Positions 1 to 13,000 of a DNA stretch of 64,000 nt are shown piece after piece (position 1 is the first letter of the stretch; each line of letters begins with the position of its first letter). The position numbers and the translations under genes are program-made. This DNA is from Pontederia crassipes. Lineage: Eukaryota; Streptophyta; Magnoliopsida; Commelinales; Pontederiaceae. The DNA is taken from positions 31,395,001 to 31,459,000 of the forward strand of contig CM060189.1 of the NCBI GenBank assembly GCA_030549335.1. The letters run 5' to 3'. The notes beneath the pieces are model-generated. The model saw only the letters and a program-made list of their open reading frames with translations, had not been told where the DNA came from and did no database searches.

Positions 1-1640
1 TGGAAAATGCTCTGCAATTGGATGATGACACGCGTCGATGTTAAATTGGTTGATAGTTGATAGACAGACCAAAATGTCTGAGGACTAAAAGGTTGACAAA
101 CAATTGGCCGCTTGCTTATAAAGTAGTGTAATATGGTATTCTTGTAAGAGTAAACATATTTTTATTCTACGTATCATTTGATTAGAAGAGAATAAATTTT
201 AAAAATATAATATTTTATATTTAAAATATTTTATTACACAGAATTAGCGTTCAATATTATAATAACAAAAGAATATTTATATAATAATATATGATTGAAT
301 TTTTTTAAAAATAAAATATGTTTGAAAAAATTGAGAATAATCATATTCTTCTATTTTAGAAGAATAAATATATTCTTCTAACAAGATAAGATGGTTTCAC
401 GCTTTTCGAACTTTGATCGATATAATCTTATTCTATGAGTTGTTTAATTATATTCTCGAAATATTGACATATTCTTGTGTTTATTCCATAACCAAACAGG
501 TTGGGGATGAATAGTAGCTCCTCATTATTTAAGTAAATATTTTAAATTTGAATTTTTGTAAAGGTAAAAAATTTTCGTTGGGAGTTTTAGTCGCATGTTG
601 CTCGAAGCGACATCAAAATAATCGAGCTCGATGATGAATCGAGACTCTAATTCGTGACTAGCGCGCATAATTCTTAATGTCAGTTGAGTTAAACAATCGA
701 CGTCACTTTTAAGATTGCCAAATGAATGAGCAGGCTCTTACAAACAAAGAGATATTAATAATAGAAAAGCTAAATAAATAAAATTCTAACTTAATTCAGT
801 AAAAATAAACCTCATATAATTGGGGTGAGACAAAGTTTATAATGCATAATCTTTCCAAGTAATTTGAAAACTTGCATGCGAGGGAGAGATAAAGTAAACC
901 ATTCCATTTCTTATTCGACATAGCATCTAAAATATGCAGGTGAAACCTTTGTAAGCAAGAGTTGTCAGTTTCCTGTTCTCTGCGCTCCTCCCGGTGAGCG
1001 AGCAAGCGATGCGTTACTGCGTTTGCATGAGCAGGCGTATAAAGAGTTAGGAAAAAGTAGGTGTGGGCAGTTGGTACATGCAATTATTACTTGCTGGTGT
1101 GACCAGAACATGAACTCTTTCATTTACTTCCTTTGTTGGCGTTATTTACTTGAGATATGTGGGATCGTTTTCGCCCCGGCTAAAGTCATTAATGTCCATA
1201 GAAGTAGGTTTGAGGAGAGAGACTATATATATATATATATATATTATCATATATATACCCATTATTTATTTCTCTGTTTTTTTTCAGATATCCATTTTGG
1301 GCCTGTAGTCATCCAAGGATACTTCACTGTGATTGATCAATTTCCATGTTGGATGTTAGAAATATATTTCAGAAATTAAATCGAGTTGGGACTTGTCTGA
1401 CCCCATATTTATTATTCAATCTGACTATTTTTTGATGTCCTAAAAACTTGTGAGATTTAAACATCCTTAAAAAAAAAGGTGGTGTTAGCTAAATAGTCGT
1501 ATCTAACTCGGGCTAATTTCCAACAACCCAAATCCCACCTCTCCATTATGTGATCCAACGTGGTTGACCGATCCTTGTTTGTGTCAGAGAACTTAAGAAA
1601 CAAGTAAAAGGAACTCTGGCATTCAAGAGCTCACATAATT
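1..1640. other. AT-rich intergenic DNA, no gene recognised
   Basis: No coding frame here matches a protein family I know. The stretch from about 130 to 500 is very AT-rich with short motifs such as ATTCTTGT and ACAAGAATAT in opposite orientations, so a decayed MITE is possible, but I could not fix its ends. A (TA)n run lies at about 1226-1255. The last few hundred bases should hold the promoter of the F-box gene that follows, but I see no convincing TATA box. Confidence 0.5.
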
Positions 1641-1709
1641 CCTATAATCCTATCTGAGCTGTACATCTCTCATTCTCAAAGCTTCGCTTCTTATTTTTCT
1701 CTCTTTCTC

Positions 1710-4202
1710 ATGCATCTGGTTGATGTCTGCACTCTGCAGCGCCATCTGCGTCTGAAAAGACTTGACAACTCGTTTCCCATGTTTTTCGTTGCTGTCTCCT
1801 GCCTCCCTTTACTGCTCTTCATCTCCAAGCTACTCCCCAGGAAGCAACGCCCCTCGTTGGTGCATGACTTGACGCTGCTACTTGCTCTTCTGCTTCAGGA
1901 GTCCATTTGCTGCCTCATCCTTTGGCTGAAGAGTTTGAGGCTTCTCAGCTTGAGGGACCTCAAGTTTACAGTTGCTGCCGCGCCCATCAAGAGGAAATGT
2001 GGCCGTGTGGCAGAAGACGGAGCAGGAGAGCGGGCGGGCATGAGCATCCTGGATTTGCCGGAGCTGGCATTGGACTGCATCCTCGGCAAGCTCTCGCCGG
2101 CTGAGCTGTCGAGCATGGCGTGCGGTTGCCGCGCCCTGCGGGACATGTGCCGGAGCGACCATCTTTGGCAGAGGCGCGTGGAGGAGAAATGGGCCAACTT
2201 GTTCGGCAGGTCAGCAATCAGAGCGTGGGAGTCGTCTGTGGCCTCGATGAAGGACTCTTCCGACTGGAACAAACCAGGTAGAAGCCCGCGTCCGAAAGGC
2301 TGGCGGATGTCATCTCTTTCTTCTGTTCCTCCTCTCTCCTGGCTCACGCCCAAGTTCGGCGATGACATCAGACGTCGGAACAGACGTCTACGAGTTGATT
2401 CCTTTATGAATCTGTATCTGGAACTCGAGACTGGGAGGTTCTGGTTCCCTGCTCAGGTTTATAATCGAGAGGTATGCAGCCATTGCATCCTATTCCTTGG
2501 TATAAGCGGACTTGAGAAATGCTCAGTAGCACATTATGTTCTGTTCTGTGGTTATCTTCTTCATATCATTTTTCTGTTATTTTACTCTTTTTATAATGGC
2601 AGCATTTTCTTTGGATTCAATTATTCATTGTACCATCCTAAGAACATGTTTTTTTAGTATTTATATGATCTTCTCCTACTTTGTCCCTTTTGATCTTCTG
2701 AATGAATGCTTTTTTTTAGTGCAGAATGGGCATGTAGGATTCATGTTGTCTTGCTACGATGCTGAGCTTAGTTATGATCGGAAAACAGATACTTTCTTGG
2801 CAAGGTACAATTTCACAGCCTTACTATATAAAGTTGTATAGCTTTCTTTGAAATTGATACTTGATTCCAGTTACAGTCTCCATTTGATCAGAATTCAGAA
2901 GTTCTTTTAACTTGGTTTACAGGAATGCAAACATCAAATTTGTTACTTTCAATAAATAGTGCTCAGAGGCATTTCAACGGATCGAACACAATTGTGCTCA
3001 CCTCATGATTTCTGTCTTCTGTTTTCTTGATTCTCAGATACTCACCCCATGGGACAAGACCTGTGAAGATAGAGGAAGGGGTCTCATGGAACAGATTAAG
3101 AGCTCCTCCGGTCGACACCTCACCGTATGATCTTCACGTTTCTGATTGTTTGAACGAATTAAAGCCAGGCGATCATGTTGAGATTCAATGGAGGAAGGAC
3201 AAAGGACTTCCATATGGTGCGTGCTCACTGCTCAATGTACTGTTTTCAATTTTTTACTGCTGATCCATGCACTGTTTGATTTACTACATATCCAATTGAT
3301 CAGAGATTCAGAGTTGGTCTTCATTTCTGATGTCGACATCCTTTTGTTGGTAGAAGCTCACGTTTTGATTTCTACATGTATGATAAAATAGCATGCAAAT
3401 CAACGAGTAATGCAATTTTGTCATGTTATCTCAGGTTGGTGGTATGGAGTTGTGGGTCACTTGGAGTCATGTGATAAACATGAGCAACATTGCACCTGTC
3501 ACAAAAACGGTAAAAATCCTCATGTTGCTGTCCCAATTTTTGTGGTGATTCTGCAGTGAAACGAGAAACACACCATATAGTCAGAACAGAACTAGTACTT
3601 TGTATTCCACCTTGTGCACCTAAAGAAAAAATAGAATCCAAATTTGAATATTTCAGTCTTTCAGAGGTCCGAAAAAACATCTTATGTAGTGAAAATGGAC
3701 TATGATGAACTTGAGGGGCAACTGTCAACTTTCATCAACGCGGTGATAGTTACGGTTTGACTCGTACAATTGACATGTTTGTTTTGGCTACTACTTTTGA
3801 TGAAATACTGTACTTGACTATACAAATTCCCAATCAAATTCTTGCATATTTTCCTCAAGCATAACTATGTGACCATACGTGACTGCTGAACTACCTTTTT
3901 CAACTTTGGTATCACTTAGGATCCTTTTCAGACAACATCTTCTCTTAAGATGTAACTTTCGTCAGCATGTTCTCTTATGGAACTGAGCTGTTTGCAACCT
4001 TTCAATGGCAGATAGGATAACAGTCGAATTCAAGCAGTACAGTCCTGGTTCAAGATGGAGGAGGGCGTCGATAAGCCGAACAAGCAGCCGGAAGGAGGAA
4101 GGGAATGAGAGTGATGGCTTCTATGGAGGAATCAGGAAAATTTGCAGCCAGGATGAGATATCAGTCTGGAGGAAACTGTGGCCAGCTGAAATGCCTGAGT
4201 AG
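1710..4202 (+). CDS. F-box protein of the plant At2g26850/At2g41170-like type, five exons
   Basis: Likely the substrate-binding subunit of an SCF (SKP1-cullin-F-box) ubiquitin ligase. Exons are 1710-2471, 2725-2804, 3038-3216, 3435-3509 and 4012-4202; all junctions are GT-AG and phases agree, giving 428 codons plus stop. The F-box starts near residue 110 ([19 protein letters not shown]) and runs on to SDHLWQRR, the usual F-box ending. Downstream, conserved blocks such as [32 protein letters not shown] and [14 protein letters not shown] match the plant family. The N-terminus is hydrophobic ([19 protein letters not shown]), as in Arabidopsis relatives, which suggests a membrane-anchored F-box protein. 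The ATG at 1779 puts this segment first, as in homologues, and may be the true start (405 codons); 1710 is the longest frame. The substrate is unknown. The next gene, AGO6-like, is convergent. Confidence 0.88.
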
Positions 4203-7040
4203 TACCTGTAGAAGGATGCTATTCTTGAATCAAATTCCTTTTCTTTTCTTTTCTTCTTTTTTATGTTCCAGAGTTCTGAAGTTTTTTTTATCACAACAGA
4301 TGAAAAAAATAGAAGTAATGAAGATAGCCTCTGAAAATACCCCACCCTATTTGATCTTCGAATCAATATCTTTTGTAGTTTTATGGAAGATGTTGTAGTG
4401 GTGTTGTAAGTGCATGAGGAATTGAAATGTTTTATCCACGTTGAAAACGTTCTTTATGTTTTTTTTTTCTCAATAGAAACAACTTACATTCACGTTGAAA
4501 CTGCATTTCTCAAAATTTCGTAACTTTTGTACCAAATAAAAAAAAAAGTAAGAAAAAGTACTTTCGAGAAACAATATTTTTTGCCAAAAAAAAAATTTGC
4601 TTCATTTGACTGACCAAGAAAATTTTAATTTAACAATTAGCATGCCAGGCATGAGGATGTTTTCTTCTGAAGAAGTGAAATCGTTTTTGCTTGTATGCAT
4701 CTTTTTAGTCAATCACAAAATAGTTTTAGTTGATCCGGATTTTCCAAATTATTTTGGAAATTAATATTCATGAAATTTAACATGTAACTAGATCATCCTC
4801 CCATTTAATTTGTTCTTTCTAAACTTTCTCCATGATTCTTCATGCAACATCACCGTCAGTTTTACAGATGAACACCATAATAATATTCACATTTTTTTTG
4901 GAAAAAAATGTGCATAATTTGAAAGAGAATAGGCAAATAAATAATAATGTTTTTAGTATGCACTATATAATAGCATAAATTCGATATTGGGGCGATTACA
5001 ATTTCTGGGACAAGTTTAAGCACTATTAAAAGGTTTGGTAATTCCGGAACCAACTGAGATAGCAGGAAACCAAATTAACTAAAAGTAATTTGAATATTGT
5101 CATTATTCATAATCATCGTGGCTTTAGTTTTTTTTTTTTGTCAGTCACATTCATGCGGCGCTAATGATTATATGCATTATTAAATTAATCACCGGCCAAC
5201 AAATCTTATATCGCATAATTTATGAGACCATCTTCAATAAGTGAATCATAGCAAATGGCACAAGCATAATTTTGCACTCGGTACTTGGTTTGAAATTTCG
5301 ATTGAAATGAATATAACTTTTGATGTTGGTGAGTTGATGTTGAAATGAATATTTCTAATGCATCAATTATATTTTGATCTTGAAAAAAAGATAAAATTTT
5401 GATGCGAAAAGTTTGTGTATATTTTCAGTAAAGACAAGCATTGATGCCAATTCTATTTCAACTTCATTTTCTAATAGTCTCTATGATGCAATTTCCTACT
5501 TCAACTTCCATTGCAACATCAAAGTATTCAAATTGATAATAAGGACTTGAACGGGTTAAATATTCTCCTTCAGCATATGATCGGTCAAATTATTATTTCA
5601 TTTTTTATTTTATTTTCTTCAATTACAATGGAAGATCATTGTTTTTTTGTTTTCATCTTCAAATTTGCATTGTGTTTTGGGTTCCATTCTCTCTCCTCCA
5701 CGTTATATTTATAATAATAAAAAAAATGTTACCAAACAAGAATATGTCAAACAATTCTTTTTGACGAGAGTGACAGTATCATGAGCAATGTGGACTTGCT
5801 TTTGGGTAAACTTTTTACCATCACTTAGATGATATGAAGAGGAGAGAAACTATAGTGGTGCATCCACATTGATAGTAAGTTGGCATAGTCAGATGGTGGG
5901 GTTGTATCATATAATCGTCAGTAGCCATAAATTCGATTCTTAGAATTACAATTTTAATTAGGATTTATTTGATATCATTCTCATCCGAACATTAAATTAA
6001 TCGGATGCTAATAACTTTAAACACCGATAAAATCTCGACCCAAAAAAGAAACTAGGATAGTGCATGCAAAAATTGTCAAAATGGAGGGAAATTTAGTTCC
6101 AATATGAAGTTGGAGTAACAATAGATAGAGCTAACTATGAATTTTTCAAAATTTAAATATTTTATTATTAATTAGATGATACGGAGGAGAGACAAATAAA
6201 TGAAGTGACAGTCACAACAACAAAGAAAACCTAGAAAATAACTGTTGACAGTCACCGTGACAATCACGTGCAGAACTTCTAGATATGGAGGATGATTTGA
6301 TTATGAAATGAAGTTGAAAGACTAAGAATCACTAGTAAAGCTAGAGGATGATTAGTAAAATTTACTTGATTTTAATTTTTATTATTAGTAAGATTATGTG
6401 TGAAAAAGGAAGAAATTGAAGACAAAAAAAAGTCATTTCATCAAAAGAATCGTACGAGATATGAAAATAACACATGCAAAACTTTGAAAAAGCGGATAAC
6501 AATTTAGTTTAGGACAATTGATGAATTTTTCCCTAAATTGCTTCTATAATTATTTTACTCTCAAACTTTTCAAGTGTTTCTAAAAAAATATTTTGACTTT
6601 AATAAATTTTTGTTGGCTCTACTTATATCAAAATACTAATATAATCACATATCAGAATTCCAACATATATAACAAAAGTGGATGTTATAAGTTTATATGC
6701 TCAATATATATGAAACGTTTAATATGCATCAGGCAAAACAGATATGAAAAAGGAAACATGAAAGCCAATAAGATATAAGTTGATGCCATTATTGCATCTC
6801 AGTATGCAACTGTTATTTTTCCTCCAAAATCATCGACTTGGCATTGTATTATTCCTTTCCAAAAAAAAACATAAAAAAACGCTCACTAACTCAAACTGAC
6901 AGCAGCTTCCTCTGAATAGCATCACCAAAGAAAGATAATTTAATGCTATGTATACCATCTGTATAATATGAAACCTTCTTAATCTATACAACGAACTTAC
7001 TACAACATTGTTGCATCTGGGTGATATGTGGAGGATGGTC
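4203..7040. other. Intergenic DNA between convergent genes
   Basis: The 3' ends of the F-box gene (+) and the Argonaute gene (-) face each other across this stretch, so both 3' UTRs should fall in it. The rest is AT-rich, with poly-A/T runs (for example near 4555, 4592 and 5130) and no recognisable coding frame or element ends. Confidence 0.5.
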
Positions 7041-10000
7041 TCAGCAGAAGAACATTGAGATACAAACCTTGGCGTCGAGCCTTGGCATTTCTGGTACTGC
7101 AGTTTGTCCAGAGGAAGTCTCTGAATGGTCCTCAAATTTTATGAACTGAGACATTTGTAGTGCTGCCAAGTGTGCATAGCAGACAGGAGCCACTAAAGCA
7201 AAAACAAACAAGAAGACTTCCATTAGCCATACATGTTGATGCTTTTCATGGTAAACAAAGAAGAGGTATACATGAGAAAGGTCTCATTAGCAAGTAGCTT
7301 ACCAACAGATACTGCAGTAGTGCTTCTCTGGTACCTGCATCAAGGAATCCATGTCATTTCCACCATCTTATTCCTTACATTACCACCAAAGTTGAAGATT
7401 AGACATCAAATACTTACGCATAGCGCATAGGAAAGTGAATGAACCAACTTCTGCAGATCATCTGGTGAGAAACCAATCTCATCAAGCAAGACTTGATAGT
7501 GCGTCGGCCTTGAAGTTCCCTAAAGTGAATTGACAGAAACAAGCTTGTGAAGACGGCACATTATGAAAGAATTAAGTTCATTATTTGTCGACATTGTTGT
7601 TGTTGTTGTTGTCGACATTGCACGTATCATTTAGTGATGCAAAGACCTGGACAGAAGTGTAAAGTTAAAATGCAACACTTACAATCATCCCGGCCTGAGC
7701 ACACATGTAGAAGTCATAATTCCTTGGATGAACAACAGTTCTATCTACCACAGTTCCTGGTAACCAAAGTTTGAAAATAAATTTTCAAGAAAGTATGCCA
7801 TTGAGGTCAATGCTAAAAAATAAAGAGGTAAAGGTTTGTCAAACCACACACCAGGAGGTACATTGTCAGGACTACCAGCTTGAAACAGTCTGGTATGGTG
7901 AATCTTTTGTGCAATGATAATGGTGAACTTGGGAAGTTTGGTCTCACCTAAATGCTCAAACGCCTGAGAGAAGATAGGTTAAATAAAAAGAGACAACTTG
8001 TTCATCTAATAAAAACAAAATGCATGTTTTGTATTGGAACCTTTATGATTTGATCGAGCTCGACATTCAACACTTGGTTGAATTGGGACTCACTCACACC
8101 ATCCCTGAAATTTTAAGCAAATGGTTGGTAAACAGAAATCAGCTTCCTCAGAAGAGATTGATAGAGTTCTCGGTAGCCCTGAATCAAAAGCAGCAGGTAT
8201 CACTCCAAGCAAGAAGAAGAAAGAGAAAAGGAAAACACCATCTGCTTTAGATGTTTCAATTGAAGGGCTAGGCAATCCTACTGCTGGTAAGAATTATGAA
8301 ATAAGTCTCCAGTTTATTGCTGCTCTTTTTTTGAGAGGGAGTTCATATATTGCATTAAGTATTGGATATAAATAGTAAGATATAATTATAAGCTTTGTAG
8401 TGAGGTTTTAAGAGTTAGTAGTATTTTGGAATTTAAGCTTACATGTTGTGCTCACACTTTTCAATCCCTTATGAAGCATCCTTACATCTGTCTCCTTTTT
8501 GTGTCTTGCTTCGGACTTCCTAGGTTAAATTACTGCATTGTGATTGTTATACAAAACTTCCTTCAAATGTGTGTCAACGATTGAAAATTTTTCTTAGTTG
8601 GCAATTGCTGACACTACTTCAAAGGAAGGTGCAATCAACCATGGTGATAATATTTTACACACTACTAACAAACTTTCGCATCAAAGTTTTAACCTCTGTT
8701 GAGCATCCGCACTTTGGGAGACATATTAGTACTTGTGTGAAGGTTTTGGATAACTCCGGCTATGTTTTATAGCCGGTCCCAAGCCCGGATAAAGGAGGAG
8801 GATTGTGTTAGGCCCCGACAGCCAGCGTAAAACCCTGTCGAATCTCATGAACATGGATCAACGAAGCGTCGTATGATCCATGTAGCCGACCCCACCTAGT
8901 GGGATAAGGCTTTGTTGTTGTTGTTGTTGGTTGGTAAACAGAAAACCATAATCAATAACCAGCAACCAGAAAATATAGTGTAAAATTGTTCAAAACTTTA
9001 TCAAGCACTAATGCAGCTGCACAAAAGTTCTCTAAACCAGAAGAAATTAGTTTGACTGGTCTTACAAACTTGAAAAACACAAACGGGCTTTTATGATACC
9101 TGAAAATGATCATGCAGGATGGTTTCCTTCTTCCACTACTCTGGTAAAAGTCAAGAAGCACTTCCCTGTGCTCCAATAAATCAAATACATTATACATATG
9201 AAATTACAATCAACATCAGACAATTTGAGATATTTATTGCTCAACCTAAGCCACTTTAAACATGTCTAGCAACTAAGGTCTATTATAGATTTTCGTAAAA
9301 GGTATTCAACCAGGACAGGCACCCGGTGCAAGATCCAACTAAACTATTCAGCTCAAAATAAACCATTCAAACTATTCAGAAGAAGCTAAGACAAATAGAT
9401 GATAATAAAATAGTAGAAATAATTAAATGTACAGATCAAACTAAACTATTCAGTAGCATGCATTTGTCAAATATCAATCATATTTACACAGTAATGTTTA
9501 CAGAACATATATTATTATATGATTAGTAACTTACAACAAAATAATATTAGGACAAGTAATAGTAAATTTTCTAGTCTCAACAATATAAATTATGATTAAC
9601 AAATTAAGCTCACTTTTTTAAAGTTGAATGATTAACAAAACAAACATCAAAGCCTAGAAAAGAAAGCATTTAATTTATTTCATCCAACGATTCAAAACAT
9701 CGAATCACTTTCACTCTGTACAAGTAAAATAATGATTAAATAAAAATAATAAGAAAGCAAACATGCAAAATAAAATAAGTTATACTACATTAAAGCAATT
9801 AAATGAAGATTGTTCAGAAAACCATCATAATAGGGAAAAAATAAGTACAATTACTCAATTTTCTTTTTCATTGAATGATTGAAAATTTCAAATTATTTTC
9901 ATTTTGTACATGACTCAAGAAAGGTAATAAGTAAACATGAAGCATAATGTAATGGGTAACAAAAACAATTGCAACAGGAAAAATATCAAACCTCATTAAT

Positions 10001-13000
10001 TATATATAATTAATATACAGATGATACATAGATATGCATCACATGTTAAAATATGACAACAAGGGTAACTAAAGAGTTCAATGAAGGGCTAGTTAGAGGG
10101 CTCATTCAACTAAGAGTCAAAATGCTAAGTGAAGGGTCCAGTAAGATGACCGTGTAGCAAAAAAATAATGAAATGAGAGACTAATTAAAGTCTCTCATTA
10201 ATTTTTACAGGCAAACAATCTATTGGAAATCTATTTAAAGTTATCATAAATTCGTTTAGTAGTTTTTAATTTTTTTTTATCTTTTACAATGAACTGATGG
10301 GTTTCTTAAATGCGCCAATTTTCACAATTCAACAGAAGTTTTTGCTAAGTTTGACAGGTCCAACACCTCTCTTAGTTTTGACAACACTTCCTACATTACT
10401 TTGAAATAGAACAAGACATTACCTGATATTATTGTTTTCATTTTTTGTTGGTGTTGATGCTTATGGGAAAAATAAAGACATAAAAGAAGAATATGATAAT
10501 AGCTGGGAGGCATTACCTGATCATCCCATCATCCTCTCCATTAGCTTGTGGCTTATACAGAGCATCAATCATTTCAACCTTTGGCGCCTGTGTTCTTACA
10601 GATGCTCTGTATCTGGATACCAGGGGCCAGTGCCTAGAACCAACGACCTATTATTTCCAAAAGCATGGAATTAGGAAAAATATGAAAAAAAGTGTTAAAC
10701 ACAAACAAATTCTCAAAAAATACACTAGATGTTCTTAGTTCTTACTGCTGCTATCGATGGGACTGATTGACCAGGTGAACCATGAGAAACATCCATTCCT
10801 AAAATCATAGTTGGCTCATCCTTTATGAATGGAATGGAACGAGTATGTTCAAGAGCTAGCAATGAATTAATTCCATCGAGCTGAATCGAAAGAAGGGGAA
10901 ATAACATTAACAAAGACTTGATAATATAAGTCATATAACACAACGCAAACAGAAGCAAATGAATTTAATTTCAATACCTTAGTATTGATCTTCAGGAGTA
11001 CATTGGTTAAATACTGATCATTTATTTTCACCGGTGAAACACATTGAGTTGGTATTCCCAACTCATGAAGGTTTTTCTTCTTCCATGGCCCTTAAATATA
11101 GAATAAGTTCAGTAACTGCTAGGTAAGGAGGGAATCCAAGACAAATAAAAATATAAAAACTAAATTGCAAAAAAATAAGAATATTTATATGGTACCATAA
11201 AGTTCCGAGTTTTTTTCTCTCTGGAAGGACACAAAGAAGAAACTGAGGGGGACTAGACAATTTTGCTTTTATCTTCTCCATCATGTGTTCAACCCTAGCA
11301 ACAGGCCCACATCTCATCCATTGCCTATCCTCTTCAAAGAAGGCTGATGGGCGATTAATATGCTGCAAACAACAACCAGAGTGTTAGAAACTATGAATTG
11401 CATATGCCCATATCTAAAAAAGTTTAAGGCCTACCATTCCTTTGTTCCTTCCACAATTAATAAGCTCCCGTGACAAATAACTAAGATCACAACGAGAAGA
11501 AAAATTCACAATAGCCCAATCATCTATTTTTGCAGGTATCAATAGTCTCTGCATCAGAAAGAAGCTGACAATCAGTGTCGGTTGCATTCACTAAATTACA
11601 TGGTGCAGTAGAATTTTAGATGACAACCTTTTGATTGAAGTTCCATCGCCCATTACGAGGAAAACAATCCTCTGAGTTACCAACCTTCAACTGGAGTTAG
11701 AGAAACAACTAAGGTCAGCCTTCAAGATCCGGTGCAACAAGTCGCAAGTTACCAGACAAAAAAGGAAACCACGATTTAGATATGAAATCACCATGGGCAC
11801 AGGAAGCACGCGACCATCCAACTGCATTAGTTTCTCCTCAACGCGGATACCGCAAGAGGACAGCATTGGGTCTCTATCATATCGATTATTTTTTACCGTC
11901 TGCATGCATCATAAATGTAAGTTGCTATAAATCTTGCCATCATCAAGGATGATGAGATGAGCATTAACAAACATTTACATACATCAGTAACAACTCTAAT
12001 CCTTTCTGGCGGCTTCTGTCTTGACTTCTCTACGAGTGCAGCTCTTTGCTTAGATGACAAAGCTTTCGTGTATCGTTGCAATGAGACAAGATGGCAAAAC
12101 TGCATATTTCGTCCACAAAGATGAGTTGTATAAAATATCTCAGAGATAGGAGGAATAAACGATCCTGACAAACCTCAAGAGGGAGATAATTCGGACGTTT
12201 TGGTTTACCAACATCGAGGCAGGGTAAACATGCAGACCAAGTGATATCTATTTTTCGGCTTTTAAAATAATCAAAAACAGAAACATCCACCACATGCTCT
12301 TCTTCACCATTATCTCGGACTTTCATAGGGAACCTGCGTCAACATGAAAAAGATCAACACTTTTCCTTGCAAAGAACACAGTATAAATAACGAGGTATGA
12401 ACAAATATTTTCTTGTTCCGGCCGAAGGTGTTATAAAGGAATAAATTTTATGACAGATCACAAAGTTATAGGATTTAAATAAGACAAGAACTATCGATCA
12501 AACAAATAATGAAAGAAACAGAAAAAAAAAAGAGGACAAGAAGACACACAATTGTTGTTTGCATGGAAATTCACTCAATACAATAATTTTGAACTCTTGG
12601 TTCTTGTACTGTGCCTTGATCCTCGTGTTCTTTAGCATCCGTTTTGCCTGTGGTTGCCAACGGGATACACAAGAATCCGCCAAAAGTTACTGTTGTAGCA
12701 ATCAAAACTCGGAAGCAAAGAAAATGGATTTAGACTTTATGAGCAATCATACCTTTGCCCAATCAATATCACGGGGATCCCTTACATTCTGGTTGGCCAA
12801 AAGAAAGTCCACAACAGGACCAGGGGTCAGAATCATTGTTGTGGAAACATCTACATAGGTTACATCACAATGACATAAAAAATCTCAAATTTTGAAACAG
12901 TGACAAAATAGTTCTCTGAAAAGAAATCTATACCCATATTCAATGATAAGCCATCCTGAGTAGTGCAGAAGCTTGAATGAAACCCTCGGCATCCACTAAC

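Noticed and set aside
7587-7610. CRISPR-like or tandem regulatory repeat reading of TTG runs
   Set aside because: TTG runs are retrotransposon tails or microsatellites here; spacing and flanking duplications explain them, and this is a plant genome.
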